Shown here: piece after piece, positions 5,853 through 17,654 of the stretch
Position numbering within the stretch: the stretch's first letter is position 1
Layout of the letters: each line of letters opens with the position of its first letter
Origin: Lysobacterales bacterium
GTDB lineage: Bacteria > Pseudomonadota > Gammaproteobacteria > Xanthomonadales > UBA2363
Assembly (NCBI GenBank): GCA_019634735.1
Contig: JAHCAT010000001.1
Span: 124,001-188,000 of the forward strand
Direction: 5' to 3'
Length of the DNA: 64,000 nucleotides
Notes under the pieces: model-generated
The model's database searches: none
Told to the model about the DNA's origin: nothing
What the model saw: only the letters and a program-made list of their open reading frames with translations
Translations under genes and position numbers: made by a program

Positions 5853-7733
5853 TCAAGTCGACATCACCTGGGCAACGATGCGACTTGCGAGCCGGCCATG
5901 GCGGCGGAGCACGGTGGCAATCGCCTTGTCGGTGGCGTCCGGGACGCTCCACAGTTCGACCGAGCTCCTTGCCCGCGACAGGCCGGTGTACAGGGTCTGC
6001 CGGGAGAGCAGTGGCGACTCGGGGTCGGGCGGCAGCAGCACGGCGACGTGGTCGTATTCCGAGCCCTGGCTCTTGTGGATGGTGAGGGCGAAGGCGTCCT
6101 CGTGGGGCGGCAGGGTGTTCGGGTCGAACAGCCGGACCGTCTGGCCGGCCTCGACGGCCTGCGTGGTTGGCTCGAAGGCGACCTGCAGCCGCTGGCCGTC
6201 GGGGCCGTCGTCGACCAGCAGGCAGATGCCGACGTCGCCGTTGTAGAGCTGCGCCGCGGCGTCGTTGCGGGTGACGATCACGCAGCGCCCGGGCCACCAG
6301 GCCTGGTCGGCCCAGCCCGACAGCATCGGGGCGCGGCGCAGGCGGCTGGCCAGCCAGGCGGCCGCCTGAAGCGCGCCGAACGGGCCCTCGCGCTGCGCGC
6401 ACAGCAGTTGCTGGCGACGGGTCACGGCCAGGCGGGTGCGCAGGCCTTCGGCATCGTCGGGGGCGACCGGGTGGTGCAGTTGCGCCGCGTCCAGCAGGCG
6501 CTGCAGGTCTCCGGCCCAGGAGGTCAGGCGCCGGTGCAGGTCGCCGGCATCGGCCACCGCGTGCAGGGCGGCGGCCGGGCGCCCCTGGGCGCTTCCATCG
6601 CCGGCGGCCTGGCGCCACGCCGTGCGGAACGCCTGCGGGTCGCCGGCGCGTACCGCCGCGTGGATCGGCACCAGGGTGGCATCGGCTCGGAAGCAGTGTT
6701 CCAGGCGCACCAGGTCGTCGCGCAGGTCGGCCTCCAGGGCCTCGACCACGTCCATCATCACCGAACCGGTGGCCACCGAGGTGAGCTGGTCGGCGTCGCC
6801 GACCAGCACCAGCACGGCGTCCTCGCGGAGCGCCGCCAGCAAGGCGCGCAGCAAGCCCAGATCGAGCATCGAGGCCTCGTCGAGCACGACGATGTCGGCC
6901 GGCAGGTGGTGCCTGGCATGGTGGACGAACCCGCCCTGCCGGCCCCGGCTGCCGAGCAGGCGGTGCACGGTGCCGGCGTCGGCGGCCAGCACGGCGGAGA
7001 GATGCGTGGCCCAGGCCGGGCCGAGCGGCGGTGTCGCGCCCAGCAGCCGGTCGGCGCCCTGCCGCAGCGACTCGCCGAGCCGCTGCGCGGCCTTGCCGGT
7101 CGGTGCGGCGATGCGCACCTGCGGCAGCGTCCCGTGGCAGGCCTGGTGCTCGCGCGAAAGGCCCAGCAGCATGCGCAGCACCGTGCTGGTCTTGCCGGTG
7201 CCCGGACCGCCGGTGAGCACCATCAGGCGCTTGCCCGGCGCGCGGGCCACGGCATCGCGCTGCCGGGCCTCCTCCGGCGTCGCCGGGCCGTTGAACAGCG
7301 CGCACAGGTCGGCGTCCGTCAACGGCTGCCGCGGCGGAACGGCGCCAGCGCGGCGTGCCGCCAGCGCCGCAGCCACGGCGGTCTCGGCGCGGTGGTTGCG
7401 CAGCAGGTAAAGATGATCGTCATCGAGCACCAAGGGCCGGGTACCGGCAAGCGCCCCGACGGAGACGAAGTCGCTGCCGGCCAGGGCGGCAGCGGGCGCG
7501 TCCGGCCAGCCGACGCCAGCGGCCCACGGCGATGCCGACAGCGGCAGGGCGCTGTGCCCCTGGCCATCGGCATGGCTCGCCCAGCCGGCCAGCGCGGCCA
7601 CCGCGGGCGCGCCGCCATGCGCCAGCACCCAGCGCCACACGGCGCGGTCCAGTTCGCGCCAGACCTCGGGCAGGGCAGCCTCGCCGGACGGGCGGGAGAA
7701 ACCGTAACGGTCGCCTGCGATGCCTGTGTTCAT
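5853..7733 (-). CDS. recD: Exodeoxyribonuclease V subunit alpha (RecD helicase)
   Basis: RecD is the 5'-3' SF1B helicase motor of the RecBCD complex, which resects double-strand breaks and loads RecA. The ATG at 7733 gives 626 residues (reading MNTGIAGDRYGFSR), close to the usual ~610. Walker A GGPGTGKT lies at residues 175-182, Walker B as VVLDEASMLD, and the C-terminal UvrD-like motif as TIHKSQGSEYDHV. The start overlaps the recB stop by ATGA, so the two are translationally coupled. Upstream residues in the same open frame are recB in another frame and are excluded. Confidence 0.96.
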   Translation of the reverse strand: MNTGIAGDRYGFSRPSGEAALPEVWRELDRAVWRWVLAHGGAPAVAALAGWASHADGQGHSALPLSASPWAAGVGWPDAPAAALAGSDFVSVGALAGTRPLVLDDDHLYLLRNHRAETAVAAALAARRAGAVPPRQPLTDADLCALFNGPATPEEARQRDAVARAPGKRLMVLTGGPGTGKTSTVLRMLLGLSREHQACHGTLPQVRIAAPTGKAAQRLGESLRQGADRLLGATPPLGPAWATHLSAVLAADAGTVHRLLGSRGRQGGFVHHARHHLPADIVVLDEASMLDLGLLRALLAALREDAVLVLVGDADQLTSVATGSVMMDVVEALEADLRDDLVRLEHCFRADATLVPIHAAVRAGDPQAFRTAWRQAAGDGSAQGRPAAALHAVADAGDLHRRLTSWAGDLQRLLDAAQLHHPVAPDDAEGLRTRLAVTRRQQLLCAQREGPFGALQAAAWLASRLRRAPMLSGWADQAWWPGRCVIVTRNDAAAQLYNGDVGICLLVDDGPDGQRLQVAFEPTTQAVEAGQTVRLFDPNTLPPHEDAFALTIHKSQGSEYDHVAVLLPPDPESPLLSRQTLYTGLSRARSSVELWSVPDATDKAIATVLRRHGRLASRIVAQVMST

Positions 7734-10700
7734 GCCGGCTGCCCCGCCTCGAGGCCGAGCACCCGCTGGACGGCATCGAGCAGGCCGTCGCCGAAGCGGT
7801 GTCGCCACAGGCCGCAAGGCCTGCCATCGGGCAGGAGCAGGCCGGTGGCACGGATGAACAGGTACCAGCACTCGCCCAGATGCCGGTCGCGTCGGTAGCT
7901 CGCGCCCATGCGTTCGCGCAGGTGGCGCTCCAGCGCCACCGTGTAGAGCAGGGCCTGCAGGCGATAGCCGTTGGCGGCCACCGCCTGCGCCACCGCCTCG
8001 GGTGCATAGTCCTCCAGGCAGGCGCGCGGCCCGCGGGCCAGCTGGTTGCTCTTGTAGTCGAGCACGTGGAAGCGTCCGTCGTGGGCGAAGACCAGGTCGA
8101 TCTTGCCGTTCATCAGGCCGGCCAGCACCTGGTCGCGCAACGGCACCAGGCCGGTCTCGCCCTGCGCCTCGCAGGCCAGGCGCAGGGCGCGCAGGTCGAC
8201 GCCGTCGAGCAGGTAGTCGAACTCGAGCTCGGCACGCATGTCGCCCGCTGGCAGGTCGCCAAGGCACGGCCCCGCGGCGTCGCCAAGCCGCGCGCCGAGC
8301 ACCGCGTTCAGGCGCCGGGCCAGCGGCTCGGCCAGCGTCTCGAGCGTCCCCTCGCGCGGCCGGACGCCGTGCTCGCGCAGGGCGTCGATGGCTTCGGTTG
8401 CCGCCACCGCGCGGCCTGGCCTGCGGTGTTCGAACAGAGCATGCACGGCGTTGCCGAAATCGGCGCCGGCGACCGCTGCCAGCGCGTCGAGATCGGCATG
8501 GCAGGTGGCCGTATCCAGGGGCGGCTGGTCGGCGCACGTCGGGATCGTTGCGGGCGCTTCCGCCCCGGCGATGCCATCCGCCAGGCCGGCGACCGTCTCG
8601 TCCTCGGCGGCGCCTTCCTCATCCGCGACGCGGTGGCGGCCACCGCCGGCCAGGGTGGTGAAGCTGTGCCGCATCGGCAGCGGGTCGGTCGGGGCAGCCG
8701 GCAGCCGGCGTGCGCTGCGCACGCGGCCGGTGGCGCGGTCGTCCTGCCAGTTCGCGCCGTCGGTTTCCGGCCAGCCGTCGATGCGCGCGATTCGGTCGAC
8801 GGTGCCGTGCTGGCCGGCGCCAAGGTCCGACAGGTCCAGGGCGTTGAGCGGCACCTCGGCGAGCGCGCGCCGCGCGGCCAGCACCGCCGGGCCCGGCACG
8901 AACAGATGGCAGGCATGGATGGCACGGGTCAGCGCCACGTACAGCATGCGGAAGCGCTCCTCGTATTCCTGGGCCTTGACCTGGACCTTCGCCGGACCGA
9001 ACACCAGGTGCCTGCCCTCGCCGCCGGGATCGCCAAGCAGGTGGGCGGCTGAGGCGGCCCGCTGCGAGCGGGTGTGCTTCCACAGCAGCGGCAGCAGCAC
9101 CACGCCGAACTCCAGGCCCTTGCTGGCGTGCAGGGTCATCAGCCGGACCCGCTGGGCATCGGACTCCAGGCGCAGCGTCCGATTCTCGGCGGCCTCGCCG
9201 CGGTTGGCGTCGTCGGCTGCCTGGCGCCCGAACCAGGCGAGCAGCCGCTCGCCGCTGCCGCAGCCGACCCAGGCGTCCTGCAGCAGCTCGCCCAGGTGGC
9301 GCAGGTCGGTGAGCATGCGCTCGCCCGCCACGGTGGCAAGCAGCCGTGCGGCCTCCGTATCGAGCAGCGCCGCGACCACCGCAAGCGGGCCATCGCGCTC
9401 CAGGCGCGCGTGCAGGGCGCGCAGGCGGCCGGCATGCCTGTCCCAGGCCAGCGGGTCGTGGCGCAGGGCCTGCAGCCCGGCCAGGCTGCCGCCGAGCAGT
9501 CGCGTCGCCAGCGCGGCGCGCACCGCCCGTGGATCCTCGGCGTGCTGCACGGCGTGCAGCACCAGGCGCAGGTCGCGGGCTGTGGGGGATTCGAACACGC
9601 TCTTCTGGGAGCCGGTCACGCAGGGGATGCCGAGCGCCTTGAGCAGGCCGGCCAGCGCCGCGACCTGGGCGTGGCCGGGCAGCAGCACGGCGATGTCGCC
9701 GGGCACCAGGGGGCGCTCGCCGATGCGCCGGGCGCCCGGCGCAAGCAGCAGGGCAACCTGGGCGGCGCAGGCGCGCAGGGCCTGGGTGTCCAGGCGGCCG
9801 CCATCGGGATCGGCGGACAGTTCGTGGAGCACCAGGGGCTTGTCGATGGCCCGACCGGTGGCGTCGCGCAAGGGCTCGGGGTCGCGGCGGCCGGTGCCCC
9901 GAACGGGCTCGAAGACGATGTCGGTGGCGGTGCCCGGTGGGCCCAGCCCGGTGCCGGTGGCCGCATAGAACTGGTTGACCGCCTCCACGTAGCCGCGGCT
10001 GGACCGGAAGTTGGTGCCCAGGGTCAGCCGGTCTTGCTCGGGCACCCCTGCCCTGGCGCGCGCGTAGGCCGCGATGTCGCCGCCGCGGAACCGGTAGATG
10101 GCCTGCTTGGGATCGCCGATCATCACCAGTCGGCCGCGGGCTGCGCCCGAGCCGTCGCGGTAGATGGCATCGAGGATGCCGAACTGCACCGGGTCGGTGT
10201 CCTGGAATTCGTCGACCAGCGCCACCGGCCAGGCGGCGTGCAGGGCGTCGGCCAGGGCGCGCTGGCCGTCGCGCGGCACCAGCGCGGCGCGGACATGGTG
10301 GATCAGCTGGTCGAAGGTCGACTGGTTGGCGGCATCCAGGCGCACTTGCATGGCCTTGCGGCACCAGCGCTGGGCGGCGGCCAGGAAACGGCGCAGTAGG
10401 GGATTGGCGGCGCGGTCCAGCAGCACAGCCGGCAGACCGGTGGCAAGCGCCACCGACTGCTTCACCAGTGCCTGAACCCCGGGATGCTCCTTGCCGACCT
10501 TGTTCACGCCAGTCATCTGCGCCGCCTCTGCCAGCACCTCGTGATGCGCGCACAGCGCATCGGGCAGTGCCGAGCCGCCCTCGGACAAGGCCGTTGCGAC
10601 GCTCTGCCATGCCTTGGCGAGCCTGCCCCTGGGATTGAGCAGCGCCGGCTGCGCGAGCACGGCCTGAAGGTCGTCCGCCCACCGCCCGGGATCGCCAATC

Positions 10701-11371
10701 AGGTCGCCGACCCGTTCCAGCACGGTCGCCGCCGCCGTCGGCGCCACGCACACGTCGGGCTGCAGCAGGGCCGGCACATAGCGTTCCAGCTCCTTGCGCG
10801 AGATCCCGGCGGTGCGCGCGAGGCCGACCAGTTCGTCGGCGGCATCGCCCTGCGAGATCACCCGCCACAGGTCGGCGACCAGGTCGGCTTCGAGGGTTCT
10901 GGCATCGACCAGGGTGCGACCCCGGAACAGTGCACCGGCCGCGAACGGGTGCTCGGCCAGGATGCGCGCGCAAAGCGAATGCAGGGTGCCGACCGGTGCG
11001 CCGTCCAGCCCGGTCAGGGCCGCCTGCAGCCGCTGCACGTCGCGTGCCCGTGCGGCTGGTCCGGCGCGCCAGCGATCGTGCAGCCAGGCACGGTCGGCCC
11101 GTGCCTCGCCCGGCGCCTCGTCGGCCCGCGCCTGCCCGGCCTCGGCCAGCGCCCACAGCAGCCTGCCGCGCAGGCGCTCGGACAGCTCGGCGGCGGCGGC
11201 ATTGGTGAACGTGCTGACGACGATCTGGCGCGGCGCCAGGCCCTGCTCCAGCAGCAGGCGCAGGTACAGCGCCGCGATCGTCCAGGTCTTGCCGGTGCCG
11301 GCGCTGGCCTCGACCAGGCTGCGGCCATCGCCGGCCAGCGGCAGGGCGGTCCAGTCGGGGGCGCCGCTCAT
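7730..11371 (-). CDS. recB: Exodeoxyribonuclease V subunit beta (RecB helicase-nuclease)
   Basis: RecB is the 3'-5' SF1A helicase and the nuclease of RecBCD. From the ATG at 11371 the protein has 1213 residues, near the family length of ~1180. Walker A is EASAGTGKT (residues 21-29); later helicase motifs include VDEFQDTDPVQF, DPKQAIYRFRGGD and MTLHASKGLEF. The C-terminal PD-(D/E)xK nuclease shows GKIDLVFAHDGRFHVLDYKS, with the key Asp and DYK residues. Start and stop overlap recC and recD by 4 bases each. It is preceded by recC and followed by recD, the order seen in Xanthomonadales. Confidence 0.97.
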   Translation of the reverse strand: MSGAPDWTALPLAGDGRSLVEASAGTGKTWTIAALYLRLLLEQGLAPRQIVVSTFTNAAAAELSERLRGRLLWALAEAGQARADEAPGEARADRAWLHDRWRAGPAARARDVQRLQAALTGLDGAPVGTLHSLCARILAEHPFAAGALFRGRTLVDARTLEADLVADLWRVISQGDAADELVGLARTAGISRKELERYVPALLQPDVCVAPTAAATVLERVGDLIGDPGRWADDLQAVLAQPALLNPRGRLAKAWQSVATALSEGGSALPDALCAHHEVLAEAAQMTGVNKVGKEHPGVQALVKQSVALATGLPAVLLDRAANPLLRRFLAAAQRWCRKAMQVRLDAANQSTFDQLIHHVRAALVPRDGQRALADALHAAWPVALVDEFQDTDPVQFGILDAIYRDGSGAARGRLVMIGDPKQAIYRFRGGDIAAYARARAGVPEQDRLTLGTNFRSSRGYVEAVNQFYAATGTGLGPPGTATDIVFEPVRGTGRRDPEPLRDATGRAIDKPLVLHELSADPDGGRLDTQALRACAAQVALLLAPGARRIGERPLVPGDIAVLLPGHAQVAALAGLLKALGIPCVTGSQKSVFESPTARDLRLVLHAVQHAEDPRAVRAALATRLLGGSLAGLQALRHDPLAWDRHAGRLRALHARLERDGPLAVVAALLDTEAARLLATVAGERMLTDLRHLGELLQDAWVGCGSGERLLAWFGRQAADDANRGEAAENRTLRLESDAQRVRLMTLHASKGLEFGVVLLPLLWKHTRSQRAASAAHLLGDPGGEGRHLVFGPAKVQVKAQEYEERFRMLYVALTRAIHACHLFVPGPAVLAARRALAEVPLNALDLSDLGAGQHGTVDRIARIDGWPETDGANWQDDRATGRVRSARRLPAAPTDPLPMRHSFTTLAGGGRHRVADEEGAAEDETVAGLADGIAGAEAPATIPTCADQPPLDTATCHADLDALAAVAGADFGNAVHALFEHRRPGRAVAATEAIDALREHGVRPREGTLETLAEPLARRLNAVLGARLGDAAGPCLGDLPAGDMRAELEFDYLLDGVDLRALRLACEAQGETGLVPLRDQVLAGLMNGKIDLVFAHDGRFHVLDYKSNQLARGPRACLEDYAPEAVAQAVAANGYRLQALLYTVALERHLRERMGASYRRDRHLGECWYLFIRATGLLLPDGRPCGLWRHRFGDGLLDAVQRVLGLEAGQPA

Positions 11372-14300
11372 GCCGGGTCTCCACCGGGTCCGGCGGCCAG
11401 TTCGGCGATCGCCGGTCCGGGGTCCTCGCCGGGCATGATCAATGCCTCGATCTGCCGGGCCTCGCGCAGCAGCGCGCGCAGCGCCTGATGGTCCGGATCG
11501 CTGTCGGCATCGCCGAACACCAGGTCGCCATCCAGCAACCGTGCGTAGCCGGGCGCGTAGTCGCGCTCGCCGATGGCGCCGTGTTCGCTGCCCGCCCAGG
11601 CGCCGGCCACCGCGCCTGCCGCGGACTGGATCCAGCCCGCTTCGTCGTCGCTGCCGGGCGGTCTCTTGCCGAGCGCCACCCAGGCCGAGCGCGGATGGAG
11701 CCGCGAGCGGCCGGCGCAGCCGTTCTGCCACAGCCGCACCAGCGCGCGCAGCCGCCCGCGCAGCCCATCCTCCAGCGCGGTCCGTTGTGCTTCGTCGGCC
11801 TCGCAGTAGCGCGCATCCCAGTCGTTCACCTGCGTCGCCAGATCGGGCTCCTCCAGGGCCAGCATGGTCAGCCGCACCGGCGCGGCCGAGCCCTCGCTGG
11901 CGCGCTGCAGGCGCAGCATGGCCCACTGCAGGAAGGCGGGAACGCGTTCCTTGAGACTCAGCCTTTCGGGTTTCTTCAGGCCGGTATCCGCATCGTTCGG
12001 GTCCGGGAAGGCCAGCACCAGGTGCACGCCCTGCACCGAGTCGCGCAGCGGAAAGACATTGCGCAGCGTGCCGGCGATCCGTTGCGGCGCGGCCGGCGCC
12101 GGCTCGGCGGGGTCGCCTTCGTGCAGGGCGACGTCGACACGCACCGCCTGGCCGCCGTCGGCGCCACGCCCGTCGAAGCGGCCGCAGGCGGCGGCCCGGG
12201 TCCACAGGGATTCGACCGCGCGGGCCTCTGCCAGCCAGGCCGCCTCGCCGGCCTCGCCGGGCGGCAGCAGGCCGCCATGGCGGACCCAGTCCGGCGGCGT
12301 GCCGTCCCATTGCCAGGAAGGGTCGGCGCACTTGCGCGGCAGCACCGCGCCCAGGAACACGCGCCGCGCCACCGCGTCGATACGGGCGATGCCGTCCAGG
12401 GGCTCGTCCTCCGGCAGCTCGGCGGCGTCGTCCAGGGCATCCAGGGACAGCTGCAGGTGGTCGCTGAGCAATCCTCGGGCGGGATCGCGGAACCAGTTCG
12501 CCAGCACCGTCAGCGGCAAGGTGTCGGGGGGTGGCTCGGGGTCTGGCAGGCCGCCGTCGCGCAGGCCCGGCAGCGGCGCCCGGCCGTCGCCCTGCATGGC
12601 GGCGAAGGCCGTCGAGTAGGAAAACAGCGCCGGATGGCTGTCGTCGAAGTAGCGTGCGTCGAAGGGCTGCAGCGGATGCCGCACCAGCCAGGCTCGGGGC
12701 GCGGCCTGGTCGTCGGGCGCGATGCCGGCGTGCAGGTCCAGCTCGGCCAGCAGTTCGGCCAGCGGTGCGGCCGGATTGCGGTGCTTGCCGTCGCGCACGT
12801 TCTGGCCGGTGAAGGACAGGTGCAGGCGCGCGCGCGCCGACATCAGGGTTTCCAGGAACAGGTAGCGGTCGTCGCCGGGCACGTCGCGGTCGCCGAGCCG
12901 GCGCAGGCGCGCCATCAGGTCGATGCCGCCGTCGGCCGGCCGGCGCGGAAAGGCGCCCTCGTCCAGGCCCAGCACGCAGACCATCCCGAACGGGATGGCG
13001 CGCTGCGGCACCATGCCGCAGAAGGTGATGCCGCCCATCAGGAAACGCTGCCGTTCCGGCGCGCCGGCCAGGGCATCGTCGAGCAGCTCGCGGACCACGG
13101 CCAGGCGCAGCAACGGATCTTCGCGGTTGCGGGCCGGCTCGGCGGCCACCTGGGCGATCGCCCGGTGCACCACGGAAAGCGCCGCGCGGGCATCGGCATC
13201 GTCGGGGTCGGCGCGCAGCAGGGCGTCGACCCGCGCACGCAGCAGACCGGCCCAGAGGCTGGCCGGCAGCTCGGCATCGGCCAGGGTGCGCCACGCCTGC
13301 AGCTCGCCGAGCAGGCGATCCAGTTTGCCCACTGCGGCCGCGGACGGGCCGTCGATGCCGGCCAGCGGCAGCACCGTGGTGCCGTCGGGCAGGGTCACGG
13401 CATGCGGGTCGTCGTCGGCACCGGCTTCGGCCATCAGGTAGCCGGCGATCATCCGATCCATCGCCCACGCGAAGCTGTGCCCGGCCTGCGCCGGCAGCCC
13501 CAGGGCCGCCTTGTGGCGGCCGTCCAGCGCCCAGGCGACGCGGCTGGCGCGCAGCCATTCGACCAGCAGGTCGGCATCGGCGGCGTCCAGCGCCAGGGCG
13601 CGGCGCACCTCGGCGACACCCAGCAGGTCGACCACCTCGGGGGCGGTGATCCGCGCGCCGGCCAGCCCCAGCAGATCCTGGAACACCTCGAACATCGGAT
13701 GGCTGCGCGCCACCGGCACGTCGGCAAGGTGGTAGGGCAGCAGGCGCTCACGCGCCGAGCCGGGTTCCCCGAACACCGCCGGGATCAACGGCAGGTAGGC
13801 CTGGATGTCCGGTGCCATCACCACGATGTCGCCCGGCCGCAGACCGTCGTCGGCCACGGCTTCGAGCAGGGCGTCGCGCAGCACCTCCAGCTCGCGCAAC
13901 CGGGTGTGGCAGGCGTGGATGCGCAGGCTGGCATCGGCCGGGGCGGCCGCTGCCGCGGCGTCCTCCTGGAGCAGGGCGGGCTGCAGTTGCCGCAGGCTCT
14001 CCTGCAGTCGCTCGAGGCGGTTGCCGGGCGCCACCGGGGCATTGTCCTGCCAGTGCCGGATGTCCTCGCGCACCTCGCCTTCGACCAGGGCGGCCAGGAA
14101 ATGCTGGCCCAGCCGGCCCCAGCGGGCCAGCAGCGGGTGCCCCTGCTCGCGCCAGTCCAGGGCATCGGGGTCGTCGAGGCGGCCCTGCTCGTCGCCGCGG
14201 TACGCCTGCCAGGCGGCCCCGTCGGGCTGCCGCCAGGCCCCCTCGCCCATGGCGGGATGCAGTCCGCCCCAGTACTCGCGGCAGGGGTCGGGCACGTACA

Positions 14301-15057
14301 GGAAAACAGGGGCGGTGCGCGCATAGGCGCGCAGCACCGCCAGCTCGCCGGGCGGCAGGTGCGACAGGCCGAACACGTGCAGGGGCGCCCGCTCCTCCGC
14401 GACGGCAAGCCGCTCGACCAGCGCCTCGACGAGGCCACCACGGTGCTCGCCCAGCGAGCCAGCCGCCGCCTGCCACAAGGGCGCCAGGAACGCCGATTCC
14501 AGCGTGCGCAGGGCGGCATCCCCGGACTTCGCGGTCGCGTACACCGGCTTGCCGGCCTCCCAGGCCGCGAGCCAGTCGCTGCGGTACACCAGGTATTGCG
14601 AGTAGACCCGGGCCAGGCGGTCGGCCAGCTGGAAGCGGCGCAGGGCGCGCTCGTCGGCGCTGGCGCCGGCATCCAGGTAGGCCAGCACCCGGGCATCGCC
14701 CACGCCGTGCCTCCGAGGTTCGGCCAGCAGCGCATGCAGCGTCCAGCGCAGGTGGCTGCGGCGGTACTGGGGCAAGGCCACCGCGCGCTCGCCCAGCAGC
14801 GCGGCGGAGAGCCCGTCCAGCCAGGTGCTGGGCAGCAGCAGGTCGAGGTTGGCGACGATCCGTGCCGGTCCGACCTCGCGCGCCAGGGCGCCGGCCAGCC
14901 ACTGGCGCATGCCCGGATGGGCGGCGATCACCGTCTGCGCAACGAGCGGGTTGTCCGGGCGGGTCTGCGCCAGCAGCATCTGCAGGGGTTTGACCAGCGC
15001 CTCCAGGCGGCTGGCGCGCAACAGGGTGATGCCGGTGCTGGGGTCGGTCGCTTCCAA
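11368..15057 (-). CDS. recC: Exodeoxyribonuclease V subunit gamma (RecC)
   Basis: RecC is the Chi-recognition and scaffold subunit of RecBCD; it has a helicase-like fold that has lost ATPase motifs. This product has 1229 residues if it starts at the TTG at 15057, which is preceded by AGGAAGCAGGAC as ribosome site; the family N-terminus aligns with ITLLRASRLEALVKPL just after, so little could precede or follow. AAHPGMRQWLAGALA, PSTWLDGL and HVFGLSHLPPGELAVL are typical RecC blocks. The stop overlaps recB (ATGA). It is the first gene of the recCBD unit; the promoter must lie in the 120 bases before the large 7-bp repeat array, or beyond it. Confidence 0.95.
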   Translation of the reverse strand: MEATDPSTGITLLRASRLEALVKPLQMLLAQTRPDNPLVAQTVIAAHPGMRQWLAGALAREVGPARIVANLDLLLPSTWLDGLSAALLGERAVALPQYRRSHLRWTLHALLAEPRRHGVGDARVLAYLDAGASADERALRRFQLADRLARVYSQYLVYRSDWLAAWEAGKPVYATAKSGDAALRTLESAFLAPLWQAAAGSLGEHRGGLVEALVERLAVAEERAPLHVFGLSHLPPGELAVLRAYARTAPVFLYVPDPCREYWGGLHPAMGEGAWRQPDGAAWQAYRGDEQGRLDDPDALDWREQGHPLLARWGRLGQHFLAALVEGEVREDIRHWQDNAPVAPGNRLERLQESLRQLQPALLQEDAAAAAAPADASLRIHACHTRLRELEVLRDALLEAVADDGLRPGDIVVMAPDIQAYLPLIPAVFGEPGSARERLLPYHLADVPVARSHPMFEVFQDLLGLAGARITAPEVVDLLGVAEVRRALALDAADADLLVEWLRASRVAWALDGRHKAALGLPAQAGHSFAWAMDRMIAGYLMAEAGADDDPHAVTLPDGTTVLPLAGIDGPSAAAVGKLDRLLGELQAWRTLADAELPASLWAGLLRARVDALLRADPDDADARAALSVVHRAIAQVAAEPARNREDPLLRLAVVRELLDDALAGAPERQRFLMGGITFCGMVPQRAIPFGMVCVLGLDEGAFPRRPADGGIDLMARLRRLGDRDVPGDDRYLFLETLMSARARLHLSFTGQNVRDGKHRNPAAPLAELLAELDLHAGIAPDDQAAPRAWLVRHPLQPFDARYFDDSHPALFSYSTAFAAMQGDGRAPLPGLRDGGLPDPEPPPDTLPLTVLANWFRDPARGLLSDHLQLSLDALDDAAELPEDEPLDGIARIDAVARRVFLGAVLPRKCADPSWQWDGTPPDWVRHGGLLPPGEAGEAAWLAEARAVESLWTRAAACGRFDGRGADGGQAVRVDVALHEGDPAEPAPAAPQRIAGTLRNVFPLRDSVQGVHLVLAFPDPNDADTGLKKPERLSLKERVPAFLQWAMLRLQRASEGSAAPVRLTMLALEEPDLATQVNDWDARYCEADEAQRTALEDGLRGRLRALVRLWQNGCAGRSRLHPRSAWVALGKRPPGSDDEAGWIQSAAGAVAGAWAGSEHGAIGERDYAPGYARLLDGDLVFGDADSDPDHQALRALLREARQIEALIMPGEDPGPAIAELAAGPGGDPA

Positions 15058-15180
15058 GTCCTGCTTCCTGGGCCGCGGAGGTGATGCGAGCGCGGTGGCG
15101 AACGCCGGAGGACGATGCCGAGGACAGGATGCCTGCTTCGCATCTCATCTGCTGATACGTGGCGTTTCGTCGGAATCTCT

Positions 15181-15454
15181 GGGGACCGGGGACCGGGGAC
15201 AGGGGACCGGGGACCGGGGACCGGGGACCGGGGACCAGGGACCAGGGACCAGGGATCAGGGACCAGGGATCAGGGATCAGGGATCAGGGATCAGGGATCA
15301 GGGATCAGGGATCAGGGATCAGGGATCAGGGATCAGGGATCAGGGATCAGGGATCAGGGATCAGGGATCAGGGACCGGGGATCAGGGATCAGGGATCAGG
15401 GATCAGGGATCAGGGATCAGGGATCAGGGATCAGGGATCAGGGATCAGGGATCA
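15181..15454. repeat. Seven-base tandem repeat array upstream of recC
   Basis: About 39 units of 7 bases. The unit drifts along the array: GGGGACC at the 5' end (15181-15236), then GGGACCA, then long runs of GGGATCA with an occasional GGGACCG. The array fills the space between the recC start and the end of asnB. A 7-base unit reads as a 7-residue repeat (RDQGSGI type) in every frame, which creates artefact ORFs; I do not treat them as genes. Confidence 0.95.
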
Positions 15455-15494
<40 letters not shown>

Positions 15495-15559
15495 GCGGAT
15501 TGCAGTGGGTGGAGCGCGGTCTGATCCTGGCGCTCTCTGGCCCGGCTGGCGTTGCCCTG

Positions 15560-15720
15560 TAGCCGCCGCGCGCAGCCAGGCCGCGCCCTGCCAAGCTCGT
15601 GCCGCCAGTGCGACGGCACCGCACTTCTCCCCTCCCCCGCCTGCGGGGGAGGGGCGGGGGAGAGGGCTGTCCCGACCAGCGCGCGCCGCTCGGCCGGCAA
15701 CGATGCCGACCACGACCAGC
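15560..15720. repeat. Composite palindromic intergenic repeat, copy 1
   Basis: Contains GCCAGTGCGACGGCACCGC, the hairpin CCCTCCCCCGC/GCGGGGGAGGG around CT (about 15628-15652), GGGGGAGAGGGC, and the tail GGCCGGCAACGATGCCGA. The same order of blocks is present at 23880-24060 and, inverted, near 63181-63640. It lies just downstream of asnB (minus strand) and could act as a terminator or mRNA-stabilising structure. Confidence 0.8.
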
Positions 15721-15737
15721 GCAGGACCTGCCCGGGG

Positions 15738-17612
<1,875 letters not shown>

Positions 17613-17654
17613 GGTGTCCGCATTCTCCCGGGAAGGTCGGCCAGGTGCCGGTGG

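Noticed and set aside
5763..15084. Very long open frames on the plus strand across recDBC (such as 5763-7898, 7355-9052, 11488-15084)
   Set aside because: They are antisense to well-conserved recC, recB and recD; GC-rich codon bias opens mirror frames, and their residues (Arg, Gly, Gln, His-rich) match no family.
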